64,000 nt of DNA from an uncultured Prevotellaceae bacterium (GCA_902769705.1 CACXPX010000021.1:1-64000), one strand, 5' to 3'. Positions 39,563 through 48,922 are shown, numbered from the stretch's first letter. Program-made: numbers and translations. The notes: generated by a model from the sequence alone, not told the origin.

Positions 39563-41458
39563 TTAATAGGATTTTTGTCCGCGTGTGAAGAAATAATCGA
39601 AGTAGAATGTACCGCCGAAACGGTCGTACATCAATGGTTTCATCTGCTCTTCAGTCATGTTCTTATACTGTTCAGCAGCGGCCATGAAGTCGTTATAGGT
39701 GTTGACCACCTCTTTGTCAAATGGCATATGACTGATGTCGATTTCCTTTTCGAGATTTCCATAAAGATAGGCTGCCTCTTGGTAGTGGGTAGGCATACGC
39801 TCGCCTTTATGCAAGTTGGCATAATGGAAGAAGCGCGGCCAAAACATCTGGATATCCTTCATCTGCAGAGCAGCCAGCAGGGTCTGCTCTTGATAGATGG
39901 GGTCGTCGCTGTCGTCGCTAGAGAACAGAGTGAGCAGATAGATTTCTATCAGGGTGTTGTCGCTGGTCAGCCGGTCGTTGGCTGAAAGCATATGGAGGAT
40001 GGGCTCGAACTCCTCGTTCTTCTTGATGAGTTCTGGGTTCTTCACATAAGCCTCGTATTGCTGTGCCCAGTCGGCATAGTATTTCGTCTGTTTCAGAATG
40101 TCGATGTATTTTTGTGCAACGGTGTATTCGCCATTCATCAGCGAGCATTTCAGCATATAACGATAGTAGTCGACTCTCCAACCATATTCTACACCGTCCT
40201 CAAGACACCAGCGGTAGCAGAAATTCAGCTGTCCATAGTGCAGGTAGAGAACCTTGGCACCTGTCTGCGTCATCCTCACTTTGAAGGGGGCGTTGCAAGG
40301 CTTGTCGTCGTTCTTGTAATGATACATCTCGTCGCCTTGTCTGCCCAATCGGAAAAGCGCCAGGTTCTTCATCATCCAGATGACGCGAGTGGGTTCGTCG
40401 CAATCGCGGGCAATAGTGAGTACTCCTTCCCAATCGAGGTTCTCAATACAACGAACCATCTGCAATTCCTTGTGGAAGTTGTCGTCTTTGTACCAGAAAT
40501 GCCAAACGCCGAAGCCGATAATTCCCAATGCAACCACTTGTGCCGCACTCCATAAAATGGGTGTCTTCACGCCTGATTGGCGTTCTTTTCTGTAAAATGC
40601 AGCCATCAAGGCAAAGCAAGCCACCAGCAGATAATAAGGTATGTAGTATTGGTAATGGTGCTCTTCGATGCGATAGAGAGGTATTGCTGCCCAATAGATG
40701 TTGACGATATTGGTTTGATAGTAAACGAATCGATAGTAGATTAGGGGAATGGCAACGATGACCAATGCGGCAACAATGCTGTCAATTGCACGTTTGCTTA
40801 TTTTATAATCATCAAGCCGCCACGCCATGATGCCCATTAGCAGGGTGGCTAATAGTGCATAGAAACCAAGAATTGGATAGAAAAGAATTGCGGTGAGGGC
40901 GATGAACACCGTACGAATGGCATAACGCGACGGCAACGACCGATACAGCCATACCAAGAGCAGGGCTATGGTGCTTCCGATGGTGGCGACGAAGAAGTGG
41001 CCTCGCAATTTCAAGTAGAAAATCCAATAGCCCATATCCACGTCAGTCAGCAACAACAAGGTGACTGGAACCAGCAACACCACTGTCCATCGGGCGGGAA
41101 TGTTGAAAGCTTTCTTTGTAAGCCACATCAGCAATGCCCACCAAACGCAGAGCATCATCACGCCCATCCAAGTATGATAGAAGTACTGAGTGAAATACGT
41201 GCCTATCCACGTGAGGAATCCACCAGCCACCACCATCTGCTGCTTGAAGAACAAAGGTGTGTAGAGGAACAGGTTGAGTTCCTGTACGCGGAACAGGAAG
41301 TCGCTCTCGTAGGCGAGCAGGCAAAAGGCGATAACTGCAAGAGCCAGAAGAGGCACAGCAACAGACCAAACGGTCAAGGTGCGCTGACCAATCTCCCACG
41401 ATTTGCCTAATGGCTTATTGGCTTCCTTCTTTTTCGTTTTCTTGTTTTTCTTGCTCAT
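39563..41458 (-). CDS. Multi-pass membrane protein with TPR-like C-terminus (DUF6057-like)
   Basis: This 631-residue protein begins with a very basic tail (MSKKNKKTKKKEANK). About ten transmembrane helices follow to residue 330 or so, including VWSVAVPLLALAVIAFCLLA, VVLLVPVTLLLL and YYLLVACFALMAAFY. Its C-terminal half is soluble and helical (VLTIARDCDEPTRVIWMMKN, YMLKCSLMNGEYTVAQKYID), resembling TPR-type repeats. I place it in the DUF6057 group by this layout; function unknown. It lies 20 bases before the TolB-like lipoprotein gene and 48 after the FemAB-like gene. The two envelope proteins may work together (inference). Confidence 0.75.
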   Translation of the reverse strand: MSKKNKKTKKKEANKPLGKSWEIGQRTLTVWSVAVPLLALAVIAFCLLAYESDFLFRVQELNLFLYTPLFFKQQMVVAGGFLTWIGTYFTQYFYHTWMGVMMLCVWWALLMWLTKKAFNIPARWTVVLLVPVTLLLLTDVDMGYWIFYLKLRGHFFVATIGSTIALLLVWLYRSLPSRYAIRTVFIALTAILFYPILGFYALLATLLMGIMAWRLDDYKISKRAIDSIVAALVIVAIPLIYYRFVYYQTNIVNIYWAAIPLYRIEEHHYQYYIPYYLLVACFALMAAFYRKERQSGVKTPILWSAAQVVALGIIGFGVWHFWYKDDNFHKELQMVRCIENLDWEGVLTIARDCDEPTRVIWMMKNLALFRLGRQGDEMYHYKNDDKPCNAPFKVRMTQTGAKVLYLHYGQLNFCYRWCLEDGVEYGWRVDYYRYMLKCSLMNGEYTVAQKYIDILKQTKYYADWAQQYEAYVKNPELIKKNEEFEPILHMLSANDRLTSDNTLIEIYLLTLFSSDDSDDPIYQEQTLLAALQMKDIQMFWPRFFHYANLHKGERMPTHYQEAAYLYGNLEKEIDISHMPFDKEVVNTYNDFMAAAEQYKNMTEEQMKPLMYDRFGGTFYFDYFFTRGQKSY

Positions 41459-41506
41459 GGATATATTCTTAGCTTTTTATTCTTATTCTTTTTAAATAAT
41501 CATCTT

Positions 41507-42457
41507 TCATCCTTTGTCTCCGATTTCCCATTCGTAGGTGTCGTAGCAGACAGCACGGCCGCCATAGCCTTCTTTGTGGGCTATCAGCCCTTCGTTGATG
41601 ACGCTGCCTTGTTGTTCGGTGGAACTACCGAAGTCGAGATAGTGGCAATCTGCATAATCGTGAAACATCACACGTTCATAGATGGCTTCCATTGCGCCAG
41701 TTTGTTTTCCCACGTCGTTTGTCGAACTGTATTGACCGTGAAGAACTTGTGGAGTGACATAAAAGGTGATTCCACCAACGATGTGGTCGTCTTTGTAGGC
41801 ATTATATTGGATAATCTCTTCAGGGAATCGTGATTTCAAAAGGAGCATTTCTTGCAAGGTGTGTACAGGTTTGGCGCCGAATCGCTTCTTCAGATTCTCC
41901 TCCAATAGTGGCCAGAACTCTTCCAAACTGGCGTCGCGTTCCACTCGTATGCCATTTTCCTGTGCATTTTTCAGTCGGCGTCGATGGTCCTTGCGCCATT
42001 GTATGTTTTGCGGAATGATGATGGTTGTGCCTACATTGCGTAGCATGAGACTGGCCTTGCAATGCCAGAAGATGGCATAGAGGTCTTCTTCGGCTGGCAC
42101 ACGATGGTAAATCCAAGGGATAGGCCTATAGACAACATGGCGGAATCCAGTGGCTTTTAGATATTCGTTCAATTCTTGGAACAGCTTCACGGTATCAGTT
42201 ATTGTCACGTGAATGTCCATGATGAGTCCTCCATAGGTGAGCCCATAGTGCGAATAAAGTGTGTCGCCCACCTCATGGGCGGGCAGCAGCGAGTGAAGAT
42301 GATTTCCAACGAAGAACATCAGGGAATGGTCTTTGAAGCGGTCAGCATGATAATCCATGTAGCCACGCTTGAAAAGGAACGTGGCGTTTCGTGCTCTGTC
42401 CACGTACCTATCCCATGCATTCTGGTCAGCTGGAGTATATCTTCTTATCTCAAACAT
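41507..42457 (-). CDS. FemAB/GNAT-fold peptidyl- or acyltransferase-like protein
   Basis: This 316-residue soluble protein has two GNAT-like halves, as in FemABX and lipid II:glycine transferase relatives. The opening [19 protein letters not shown] and FLFKRGYMDYHADRFKDHSLM are the family's first strands and helix. IQWRKDHRRRLKNAQENGIRV (about 155-175) is the linker, and the second half has VGGITFYVTPQVLHGQY, GAMEAIYERVMF and YLDFGSST. Such enzymes add an acyl or amino-acyl group to cell-surface precursors. The gene overlaps the FdtA-like gene by 8 bases, so it may act on the same sugar or glycan (inference). The acceptor is unknown. Confidence 0.8.
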   Translation of the reverse strand: MFEIRRYTPADQNAWDRYVDRARNATFLFKRGYMDYHADRFKDHSLMFFVGNHLHSLLPAHEVGDTLYSHYGLTYGGLIMDIHVTITDTVKLFQELNEYLKATGFRHVVYRPIPWIYHRVPAEEDLYAIFWHCKASLMLRNVGTTIIIPQNIQWRKDHRRRLKNAQENGIRVERDASLEEFWPLLEENLKKRFGAKPVHTLQEMLLLKSRFPEEIIQYNAYKDDHIVGGITFYVTPQVLHGQYSSTNDVGKQTGAMEAIYERVMFHDYADCHYLDFGSSTEQQGSVINEGLIAHKEGYGGRAVCYDTYEWEIGDKG

Positions 42458-42857
42458 TCGTCTTCACGTATTCCTCAAATTCGTTGTAGTCATAAATGTA
42501 TTCGTCTTCGTCGAACAGTTCGGAGGCAAGCACCAGACAGACGGCACCGGAGGAGAAATCCTCCAGCGTGCGCCACACCCCCGTGCCAATATACAGACCT
42601 TGATAGGGGTGGTTCAAGTGATGCACTTCTTTGCCTCCGTGGCCGTCGTCGACAATTACGTCGAACGAGCCGCTCACAGCAATGACAATCTCTTCACATG
42701 TGCGATGGGCATGACCGCCACGCCGCTCTCCGCTTGGAATGTCGTAAGTCCAGTAGACACGAGCAATTTCGAACGGAATGTTCTTCATCTGCTCTGCCAC
42801 CGTCAAGTTGCCGCGAGGGTCAACAATCTTAGGAAGATTAATAATTCGTCCTATCAT
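42450..42857 (-). CDS. dTDP-sugar 3,4-ketoisomerase-like cupin (FdtA/QdtA type)
   Basis: This 135-residue cupin matches the FdtA/QdtA/WxcM C-terminal group. The opening [16 protein letters not shown] (8-23) is the family's start. [24 protein letters not shown] (about 29-52) carries the active-site Arg and the HAHR His pair, [15 protein letters not shown] is the barrel core, and [15 protein letters not shown] follows. Members convert dTDP-4-keto-6-deoxyglucose to the 3-keto isomer before 3-amination. The 4,6-dehydratase that makes its substrate lies 2.1 kb upstream in the same gene run. No 3-aminotransferase is seen in the window. It overlaps PurT by 4 bases. Confidence 0.88.
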   Translation of the reverse strand: MIGRIINLPKIVDPRGNLTVAEQMKNIPFEIARVYWTYDIPSGERRGGHAHRTCEEIVIAVSGSFDVIVDDGHGGKEVHHLNHPYQGLYIGTGVWRTLEDFSSGAVCLVLASELFDEDEYIYDYNEFEEYVKTNV

Positions 42858-44053
42858 TTCTTCATATATGGGTCTGTTCCTAATACAGTTTTAGCCAATC
42901 GCTTGGCCTTGTCGCGCAATGCTGTAGTGTCGTCAGTCGGGTCACCATAGCAGAGCACTACACCCATGCGGCGCCCTTTGTGAGCCTCAGGCTTACCGAA
43001 AATGCGTATGCGGGTGCGGTCTTCGCGAAGGGCTTCTTCGAGATTGTAAGGCAACAGCGAGCGGTCAACAGGTGTGTTGGCCTCTACGGATGAGAGGATG
43101 ACAGCCGATGCACCAGCGTGCTCTAAGTGAATACCAGCGATGGGCAAGCCAAGGACGGCACGCAGGTGGAGTTCAAACTCACTGAGATTCGTTGTGTGGC
43201 CAAGGGTGACCATACCCGTGTCGTGTGGGCGTGGAGACAGTTCTGAGAAGATGACTTCTCCTTGCTTGGTGAGGAAGAACTCAACACCCCAAATGCCTGC
43301 ACCCGTCAATGCTTTCGTTACTTTGTCCGCCATCATCTGCGCTTGCTTCAAGGCCTCATCTGAAATCTTGTAAGGTTGCCACGACTCACGATAGTCACCG
43401 CCTTTCTGTACATGTCCGATAGGCGGACAGAATAGTGTAGGCCAACCGTGTTGTTGGGTGACGGTGAGGAGTGTGAATTCAGAGTCGAAGTCGATGAACT
43501 CTTCGATGATGACTTCCTTCACATCACCGCGGCTGCCCTCCATCGCTTCACGGAAAGCTAGCTCCAGCTCGTCGTCATTATGCACGTAGCTCTGTCCGTG
43601 TCCAGACGAAGACATCAAAGGCTTTACCACACAAGGGAAGCCTATCTGATCGGCGGCAGTCTTGAACTCCTCGAAAGTCTTGGCATAGAAATACTTGGCG
43701 GTTCGCAACCCTAACTCCTTGGCGGCAAGGTCGCGAATGGCGCGACGGTTCATCGTGTAGTTCACGGCACGAGCGCTCGGTACCACCTGTACGCCTTCTT
43801 CCTCAAACTTGAACAACCGCTCGGTGCGGATGGCCTCAATCTCAGGCACGATGATGTCGGGTTTGTGCTTCCTGACGACAGCCTCTAGGGCATCGCCGTC
43901 GAGCATGTTGAATACTTCGCGCTCATCGGCCACTTGCATAGCCGGTGCATTGTCATAACGGTCGCAAGCAATCACATACTGGCCGGCACGCATGGCGGCA
44001 ATTACGAACTCCTTGCCCAGTTCGCCTGAGCCTAATAATAATATCTTCTTCAT
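42854..44053 (-). CDS. purT: Formate-dependent phosphoribosylglycinamide formyltransferase
   Basis: PurT makes formyl-GAR from GAR, formate and ATP in purine synthesis, independent of folate. The 399-residue protein is full length. It starts with [15 protein letters not shown] (2-16), the nucleotide-fold substrate site, then [15 protein letters not shown] and [11 protein letters not shown]. The ATP-grasp domain has [18 protein letters not shown] (about 138-155) as the glycine-rich loop, [15 protein letters not shown] and GIWGVEFFL, and ends with [26 protein letters not shown], the family signature. It overlaps the FdtA-like gene downstream. Its neighbours are mostly sugar and envelope genes, so the linkage is probably not functional. 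Confidence 0.96.
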   Translation of the reverse strand: MKKILLLGSGELGKEFVIAAMRAGQYVIACDRYDNAPAMQVADEREVFNMLDGDALEAVVRKHKPDIIVPEIEAIRTERLFKFEEEGVQVVPSARAVNYTMNRRAIRDLAAKELGLRTAKYFYAKTFEEFKTAADQIGFPCVVKPLMSSSGHGQSYVHNDDELELAFREAMEGSRGDVKEVIIEEFIDFDSEFTLLTVTQQHGWPTLFCPPIGHVQKGGDYRESWQPYKISDEALKQAQMMADKVTKALTGAGIWGVEFFLTKQGEVIFSELSPRPHDTGMVTLGHTTNLSEFELHLRAVLGLPIAGIHLEHAGASAVILSSVEANTPVDRSLLPYNLEEALREDRTRIRIFGKPEAHKGRRMGVVLCYGDPTDDTTALRDKAKRLAKTVLGTDPYMKK

Positions 44054-44059
44054 TTTCAG

Positions 44060-44992
44060 TTATAGTTTTTTACCCAAATAATATTTCAATGCCTGGAAAC
44101 CAGCGAACTGCAGTTGGCCCAAACAATTAACAGATGGAAGAGCATTTTTCAGTTGCTCATAATTCTTATACATTTTTTCAGAAACTCTTATTGTCAACTT
44201 TCTGTCCTTCATGAGCCAGAGGGAATATTCATCACTCGAACCTAACTGTCCATTAGATTTCTCAAGCACATAATAGAATCCATCAAAATCGGATAAGTTA
44301 TAGTAATGAACCTTGAATGGCCATAACAAAGGTTTCACCTCTATTTGTCCACGCCAAACAGCTATTTTCTTATATTGAGAGAGATGGATGAATAGGATAC
44401 TTCCAAAAAACAATATTTCAATGGCTCCTAAAATTACAATATTTTGTCGTATAGGTTTTCCATCCATTAAATCGGTGAAACATGTTCCCACCCCAATTAA
44501 TATGAAAAACAAAAATAGAGCAGCTATTCCATACAAGTTTAGCTTTGCATATTCAGAAACCACTTCAGCCTTGTCTCTTATAGCGAAATGACTCTTGTCT
44601 TTCACCGAAACAGCCTCTTTTATCTCATTATAATTGGAGTAGATATGAGAATCAATACTCATCAGTGGTTTCCCGTCTTTTATTAATCGAAGCACCTCTC
44701 CAGTTCTCCTAAAGTCGCTCTGAGCATAGTCAAATTCGGCGAAACGATAGAATTGTTTCCAAAACGGCAACAAGAAGTTTTGAGTCTCCACCCCATCAGT
44801 CAACACCGTAATACGTTTTAAAGATACCAAATAGGCAAAGGAAAAAAGGAGTGTAAACGCTCCCCAAATAAGCAATACAGGAACGGCCGCCCCCTTGTTG
44901 AACATGGAAGCACCGCACAAGGCAAGTACACCACATGCAATTAGGCAAAGGGTTGCACAGACGTTCTTTGTATTGAATTTGGAGGAAACCAT
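44060..44992 (-). CDS. Unrecognised membrane protein with duplicated halves
   Basis: This 310-residue protein has a hydrophobic pair near the N-terminus (CATLCLIACGVLALCG and VPVLLIWGAFTLLFSFAYLVSL) and another pair in the middle (YGIAALFLFFILIGVGTCF and IVILGAIEILFFGSILFIHL). Each pair is followed by a similar soluble block. The first reads ITVLTDGVETQNFLLPFW..FYRFAEFDY, then SHIYSNYNEIKEAV. The second reads IAVWRGQIEVKPLLWPF..HYYNLSDFDG, then EKMYKNYEQLKNAL. This internal duplication suggests two PH-like domains each preceded by a membrane hairpin. I do not recognise the family. It lies between rfbB (3 bases) and purT (6 bases). Confidence 0.75.
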   Translation of the reverse strand: MVSSKFNTKNVCATLCLIACGVLALCGASMFNKGAAVPVLLIWGAFTLLFSFAYLVSLKRITVLTDGVETQNFLLPFWKQFYRFAEFDYAQSDFRRTGEVLRLIKDGKPLMSIDSHIYSNYNEIKEAVSVKDKSHFAIRDKAEVVSEYAKLNLYGIAALFLFFILIGVGTCFTDLMDGKPIRQNIVILGAIEILFFGSILFIHLSQYKKIAVWRGQIEVKPLLWPFKVHYYNLSDFDGFYYVLEKSNGQLGSSDEYSLWLMKDRKLTIRVSEKMYKNYEQLKNALPSVNCLGQLQFAGFQALKYYLGKKL

Positions 44993-44995
44993 TTC

Positions 44996-46129
44996 TTAAC
45001 GGTTCTTATACATGTTATCGTAATACTTCTGATAATCTCCGCTTGTGACATTATCCAACCATTCTTGGTTGTCGAGGTACCAACGGACGGTCTTCTCGAT
45101 GCCTTCCTCAAACTGGAGTGAGGGCTCCCAACCAAGTTCTCGCTGTAACTTTGTGCTGTCGATGGCATAGCGGAGGTCATGACCAGCGCGATCGGTGACG
45201 AAGGTGATGAGGTCTAAGTCTTCACCTTCTTTGCGGCCCAGCAGACGGTCTACGGTGTTGATGAGCACGTGGATGATGTCGATGTTCTTCCACTCGTTGA
45301 AGCCGCCGATATTGTAGGTCTCGGCAATCTTACCCTCATGGAAAATCAAGTCGATGGCGCGAGCGTGGTCTTCCACAAACAGCCAGTCGCGCACGTTCTC
45401 GCCCTTGCCGTATACGGGCAATGGCTTCCGGTGGCGAATGTTGTTGATGAAGAGCGGGATGAGTTTCTCGGGGAACTGGAAAGGACCATAGTTGTTCGAG
45501 CAATTCGTCACGATGACAGGCATTCCATACGTGTCGTGATAAGCACGCACAAAGTGGTCACTCGAAGCTTTAGCGGCCGAGTAAGGCGAGTGGGGATTGT
45601 ACTTCGTGGTCTCCAAGAAGAACTTGTCACCGTAAGCCAGATGATGCTCAGCAGAAGAAGCTGTAGTGGTGAATGGCGGCTCGATGCCCTCGGGGTGTGT
45701 CAGTTCCAATGCACCATACACCTCATCGGTGGAGATGTGATAGAAACGTTTTCCTTCATACTTCTCTGGCAATGATTCCCAATAGAGTTTGGCAGCTTGA
45801 AGAAGGGACAGCGTGCCCATCACGTTGGTCTTGGCAAACGTAAACGGATCCTTAATCGAGCGGTCAACATGCGATTCGGCTGCCAAATGGATGATTCCGT
45901 CCACCTTCTTCTCCTGCATCAGCTTGTAGAAGGCATCGAAGTCGCAGATGTCCATCTTCACGAACTCATAGTTGGGCTTGTCCTCGATGTCCTTCAGATT
46001 GGCCAGGTTGCCGGCATACGTCAGTTTGTCGAGGTTGATGATGTGATAATCGGGATACTTGTTAACGAAAAGGCGCACAACATGGCTGCCAATGAAGCCT
46101 GCACCACCTGTAATGACTATTGTCTTCAT
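44996..46129 (-). CDS. rfbB: dTDP-glucose 4,6-dehydratase
   Basis: RfbB converts dTDP-glucose to dTDP-4-keto-6-deoxyglucose, the branch point for rhamnose and amino-deoxysugars. The start at 46129 gives 377 residues opening MKTIVITGGAGFIGSH; the frame runs 90 bases further upstream but into the preceding gene. The short-chain dehydrogenase features are clear: GGAGFIGSH for NAD, HLAAESHVDRSI, the active-site STDEVYGAL (Thr-Asp-Glu) and YSAAKASSDH with the catalytic Tyr and Lys. NCSNNYGPFQFPEKLIPL and ENVRDWLFVEDHARAI are typical of this subfamily. No rfbA, rfbC or rfbD lies beside it. The FdtA-like gene downstream is the likely user of its product. Confidence 0.95.
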   Translation of the reverse strand: MKTIVITGGAGFIGSHVVRLFVNKYPDYHIINLDKLTYAGNLANLKDIEDKPNYEFVKMDICDFDAFYKLMQEKKVDGIIHLAAESHVDRSIKDPFTFAKTNVMGTLSLLQAAKLYWESLPEKYEGKRFYHISTDEVYGALELTHPEGIEPPFTTTASSAEHHLAYGDKFFLETTKYNPHSPYSAAKASSDHFVRAYHDTYGMPVIVTNCSNNYGPFQFPEKLIPLFINNIRHRKPLPVYGKGENVRDWLFVEDHARAIDLIFHEGKIAETYNIGGFNEWKNIDIIHVLINTVDRLLGRKEGEDLDLITFVTDRAGHDLRYAIDSTKLQRELGWEPSLQFEEGIEKTVRWYLDNQEWLDNVTSGDYQKYYDNMYKNR

Positions 46130-46136
46130 ATCTGTT

Positions 46137-46328
46137 TTATTTTTTGTTTTTCTTGTTGAAATATTCAGAAAGAGGAATGTAGATGATGGCGAAGAAGAGA
46201 CCTTGCAAAGAAACGACAAACCAGTCGGTCTGTTTCCCGATAATCAGGTTCAGCAGGGCATAGATGAGGCTGAAGATGATAGCAAGGGTGAGTATCTTCA
46301 AAAGGTATCTCAGAATCTTATTCTCCAT
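46137..46328 (-). CDS. Small two-helix membrane protein, hypothetical
   Basis: This 63-residue protein has two hydrophobic helices, LLKILTLAIIFSLIYALLNLI (about 9-29) and FVVSLQGLFFAIIYIPL (about 37-53), and a basic C-terminal tail NKKNKK. The family is not recognised. It lies 7 bases upstream of rfbB and 6 bases after the phosphodiesterase gene, so it is clearly part of the gene run. Confidence 0.7.
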   Translation of the reverse strand: MENKILRYLLKILTLAIIFSLIYALLNLIIGKQTDWFVVSLQGLFFAIIYIPLSEYFNKKNKK

Positions 46329-46334
46329 AATTGT

Positions 46335-46826
46335 TTATCTTCCTAATGTAATAACTTCGCAATCAGTGAATTTATTGCCTTCGATGGTCAATCTTATTAG
46401 TGTTCGCTCCGTGTGCCATCCTTGAATGCCAGCGGCACCTGGGTTGATGTGCAAAAGATTCAGCGTCTTGTCGTATTTCACTTTCAATATATGTGAATGG
46501 CCGGCAATGAAGAGCTGGGGTGGTGAGGCGTAGATCTGGGAACGTATACGAGGATCATAGTTGCCCGGATAGCCACCGATATGCGTCATCAGCACGTCAA
46601 CATCCTCGCATTTCCAACGCAGCCGCTCGGTATAGATGCGTCGCAAGTCGCCACCGTCACAGTTTCCGTAGACAGCTCTTAGCGGGCGGAACTCGTTCAG
46701 GCGTTCCGCTACCTCCATCGATCCGATGTCGCCAGCATGCCATATCTCATCGCACGGCTCGAAATAGTGCAGGTATTTGTCGTCCCAATAGGCGTGGGTG
46801 TCGCTGATGATTCCTATTTTTTTCAT
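46335..46826 (-). CDS. YfcE/MJ0936-type metallophosphoesterase
   Basis: This 163-residue single-domain calcineurin-like phosphodiesterase has the full metal set. GIISDTHAYWD (4-14) carries the first Asp and His, IWHAGDIGS (31-39) the second Asp, VYGNCDGGDL (53-62) the Asn, LMTHIGGYPG (82-91) a His, and FIAGHSHILKV (107-117) the His pair. The family hydrolyses phosphodiesters in vitro and its cellular substrate is unknown. It lies 76 bases after the cytidylate-kinase-like gene and 6 bases before the small membrane-protein gene. Confidence 0.93.
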   Translation of the reverse strand: MKKIGIISDTHAYWDDKYLHYFEPCDEIWHAGDIGSMEVAERLNEFRPLRAVYGNCDGGDLRRIYTERLRWKCEDVDVLMTHIGGYPGNYDPRIRSQIYASPPQLFIAGHSHILKVKYDKTLNLLHINPGAAGIQGWHTERTLIRLTIEGNKFTDCEVITLGR

Positions 46827-46902
46827 TGTTTTTGAGAGACTAGATAAACTGGTATGGGCTGGATAGGCTGTTTTTTTTGTTTGCTTTGCTTTTTCCTCTC
46901 TA

Positions 46903-47526
46903 TTATCCGTTGAATCGTTGCCGGATGAAGTCGGCGATGAATTGTGCGGTTTTCTCGATGCCCAGTAGCGAGGTGTTCACGCAGAGGTCGTATCCCGATG
47001 CTTGTCCCCATCGCTTGCCTGTATAGAAGTTGTAATAGCTGGCACGGTTGCTCTCGCCGTGTTCAATCATCTTCTGAGCCGTGTCGTGGTCGCATTGATG
47101 GCGTTCCATCGCTCTGCTGATGCGCTCTTCGAGGTCGGCGGTGACGAAGATGTTCACCGTGTTGTCGAAGTCGCGAAGCACGTAGTCGGCACACCGTCCA
47201 ACGAAGACGCACGACCCAGCGCTGGCGGCTTTCTGAATGGCCTCGCATTGGAACAGAAACAGACTCTCTTGCGAGAAGCGGCTGTTGTAGAAGTTGTTGT
47301 CGCCCAGATGTTGCGCATGCAGATGGAAAAGCGATTTCAGGAATCCCTTCTGCTCATCGTTCTGCTCGAAGAACTTCTCCGAGAACCCACTCTCCTTGGC
47401 GGCAAGGTTCAGAATCTCGCGGTCGTAGAACTTGCAACCGAACTCCTCGGCCAGTTTCTGGGCGATGACACGCCCGCCCGAGCCAATCTGCCGGCCCACG
47501 TTGATGATGATGTGCTTATCTTCCAT
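46903..47526 (-). CDS. Cytidylate-kinase-like family protein
   Basis: This 207-residue P-loop protein belongs to the Cytidylate_kin2-like group, not the housekeeping Cmk. The loop reads VGRQIGSGGRVIAQKLAEEF (10-29), a Walker A variant G-R-x-x-G-S-G-G. DREILNLAAKESG follows, then FVGRCADYVLRD (about 108-119) as the nucleotide-binding strand, and a lid region ISRAMERH and YYNFYTGKRWG. This group is common in gut bacteria and its substrate is not established. It overlaps the MATE gene by 11 bases, so the two are translationally coupled. Confidence 0.88.
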   Translation of the reverse strand: MEDKHIIINVGRQIGSGGRVIAQKLAEEFGCKFYDREILNLAAKESGFSEKFFEQNDEQKGFLKSLFHLHAQHLGDNNFYNSRFSQESLFLFQCEAIQKAASAGSCVFVGRCADYVLRDFDNTVNIFVTADLEERISRAMERHQCDHDTAQKMIEHGESNRASYYNFYTGKRWGQASGYDLCVNTSLLGIEKTAQFIADFIRQRFNG

Positions 47527-48886
47527 ACGACAGTTCCTTATGTTGTTGCTTGAATTTTCTCATATAACGAATCATCACAATCCATGTCACCACGAAGGCG
47601 ATGGTGTCACTGGCAGGCAGTGAAATCCACACCCCGTCTACTCCCAGTAGCGGCGGCAAGGTGATGAGCAGCGGCAACAGGAAAATCATCTGGCGCGAGA
47701 GCGACAGGAAGATGCTGATTTTCGCTTTCCCGATGCTTTGGAAGAAGTTGGTGATGACGGCCTGTGAGCCTATCAGCGGGAAGACGAGCATGTTGATTCT
47801 GATGCCTCGTACCGAGTTCTCGAGCAACTCGGCATCGCTCGTGAAAAGTCGCGCGCAAGGATAGGGCAACAGTTCACCCACCAACCATCCCACCGTCATC
47901 ACAACAGTAGCTGCCGTCATCGAGAGATTGAGCACGCGCAACATGCGGTCCAGCTGTTGTGCGCCATAATTATAGCCTGCAATGGGTTGCATGCCTTGGT
48001 TGATGCCCATGACAATCATGAAGAAGATGAATCCCAGCCTATTGGCTATTCCGTAGGCTCCCACCGCCATGTCGCCACCGTGTCTGACCAGTGCCGTGTT
48101 GATGAAGATCACCACGATGCACGAGCAAGTGTTCATCGCCAATGGCGAGATGCCGATGGCCAGTATGTTTTTGATGATGTCCCACCTCAGTCCATAGATG
48201 CCGCGCTTGAAGTGCAGCAGTTCCTTCGGGTTGCTGAATTGCCAAAGCTGCCAGCACATTGCCGTAATCTGCGATAAGATGGTGGCCAGCGCAGCTCCGC
48301 GAATGCCCATGTCGAAGGTGTAGATGAACAGCGGGTCGAGTGCCGTGTTCAGACATACGGTGAAGATGGTGGCATACATGGCTTGCCGAGGCTTCGATGC
48401 CGCGCGCAGCAAGGCGTTCATTCCGAAGTAGAGATGCGTGAACACATTGCCCAGCAAGATAATCTCCATGTATTCTCGGGCATAGGGCAACGTGTTGTCT
48501 GTAGCACCGAAGAACCGCAGGATGGGGTCGAGGAACAGCAGGCACAATGCTCCGAATAGAATGCCCGTGATAACTTTCAGCACCACCGAGTTGCCCAATA
48601 TGTGTTGGGCGGTGGAGTAGTCCTTCTGTCCCAGTTTCACCGAGAGGTATGATGATGCACCCACGCCGATGCAGGCGCCTATGGCTCCGCTCAGGTTCAT
48701 GAAAGGGAAGGTGATGGCCAGACCGGAGATGGCCATCGGCCCGACACCCTGACCGATGAAGATAGAGTCCACCATGTTGTAGAGCGACGACGCCACCATC
48801 GCCACGATGGCAGGCATGGCATATTGCATCAGCAACTTGCCCACAGGTTTCGTCCCCAGCTCTAAAGTGGCTTTCCTATTGTCCAT
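47516..48886 (-). CDS. MATE-family efflux transporter
   Basis: This 456-residue drug/sodium antiporter-like protein starts at ATG 48886 (MDNRKATLELGTKPVG). The promoter box at 48915-48922 excludes the upstream ATG at 48913. About twelve membrane helices are visible, in the two-lobe MATE pattern. The first lobe has AIVAMVASSLYNMVDSIFIGQGVGP (helix 1 and loop) and GASSYLSVKLGQKD. The second has AVGAYGIANRLGFIFFMIVMGINQGMQPIAGYNYGAQ, the signature region of the DinF/NorM-like group. It exports cationic drugs or metabolites; specificity is not predictable. It is the first gene of the long minus-strand run. Confidence 0.93.
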   Translation of the reverse strand: MDNRKATLELGTKPVGKLLMQYAMPAIVAMVASSLYNMVDSIFIGQGVGPMAISGLAITFPFMNLSGAIGACIGVGASSYLSVKLGQKDYSTAQHILGNSVVLKVITGILFGALCLLFLDPILRFFGATDNTLPYAREYMEIILLGNVFTHLYFGMNALLRAASKPRQAMYATIFTVCLNTALDPLFIYTFDMGIRGAALATILSQITAMCWQLWQFSNPKELLHFKRGIYGLRWDIIKNILAIGISPLAMNTCSCIVVIFINTALVRHGGDMAVGAYGIANRLGFIFFMIVMGINQGMQPIAGYNYGAQQLDRMLRVLNLSMTAATVVMTVGWLVGELLPYPCARLFTSDAELLENSVRGIRINMLVFPLIGSQAVITNFFQSIGKAKISIFLSLSRQMIFLLPLLITLPPLLGVDGVWISLPASDTIAFVVTWIVMIRYMRKFKQQHKELSYGR

Positions 48887-48914
48887 GTTATATATAATGT
48901 GTATAAAAACCATG

Positions 48915-48922
48915 CAAAATTA
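48915..48922 (-). promoter_or_regulatory. TAnnTTTG promoter of the MATE gene run
   Basis: TAATTTTG on the minus strand lies about 29 bases before ATG 48886 and abuts the discarded ATG at 48913. Confidence 0.7.

Noticed and set aside
42854-44053. Reading PurT as another ATP-grasp ligase tied to the sugar genes
   Set aside because: The N-terminal, glycine-loop and C-terminal signatures all match PurT over its full length.
48911-48913. ATG at 48913 as the MATE start
   Set aside because: It abuts the -7 promoter box, so the transcript would begin downstream of it; ATG 48886 fits the family start.
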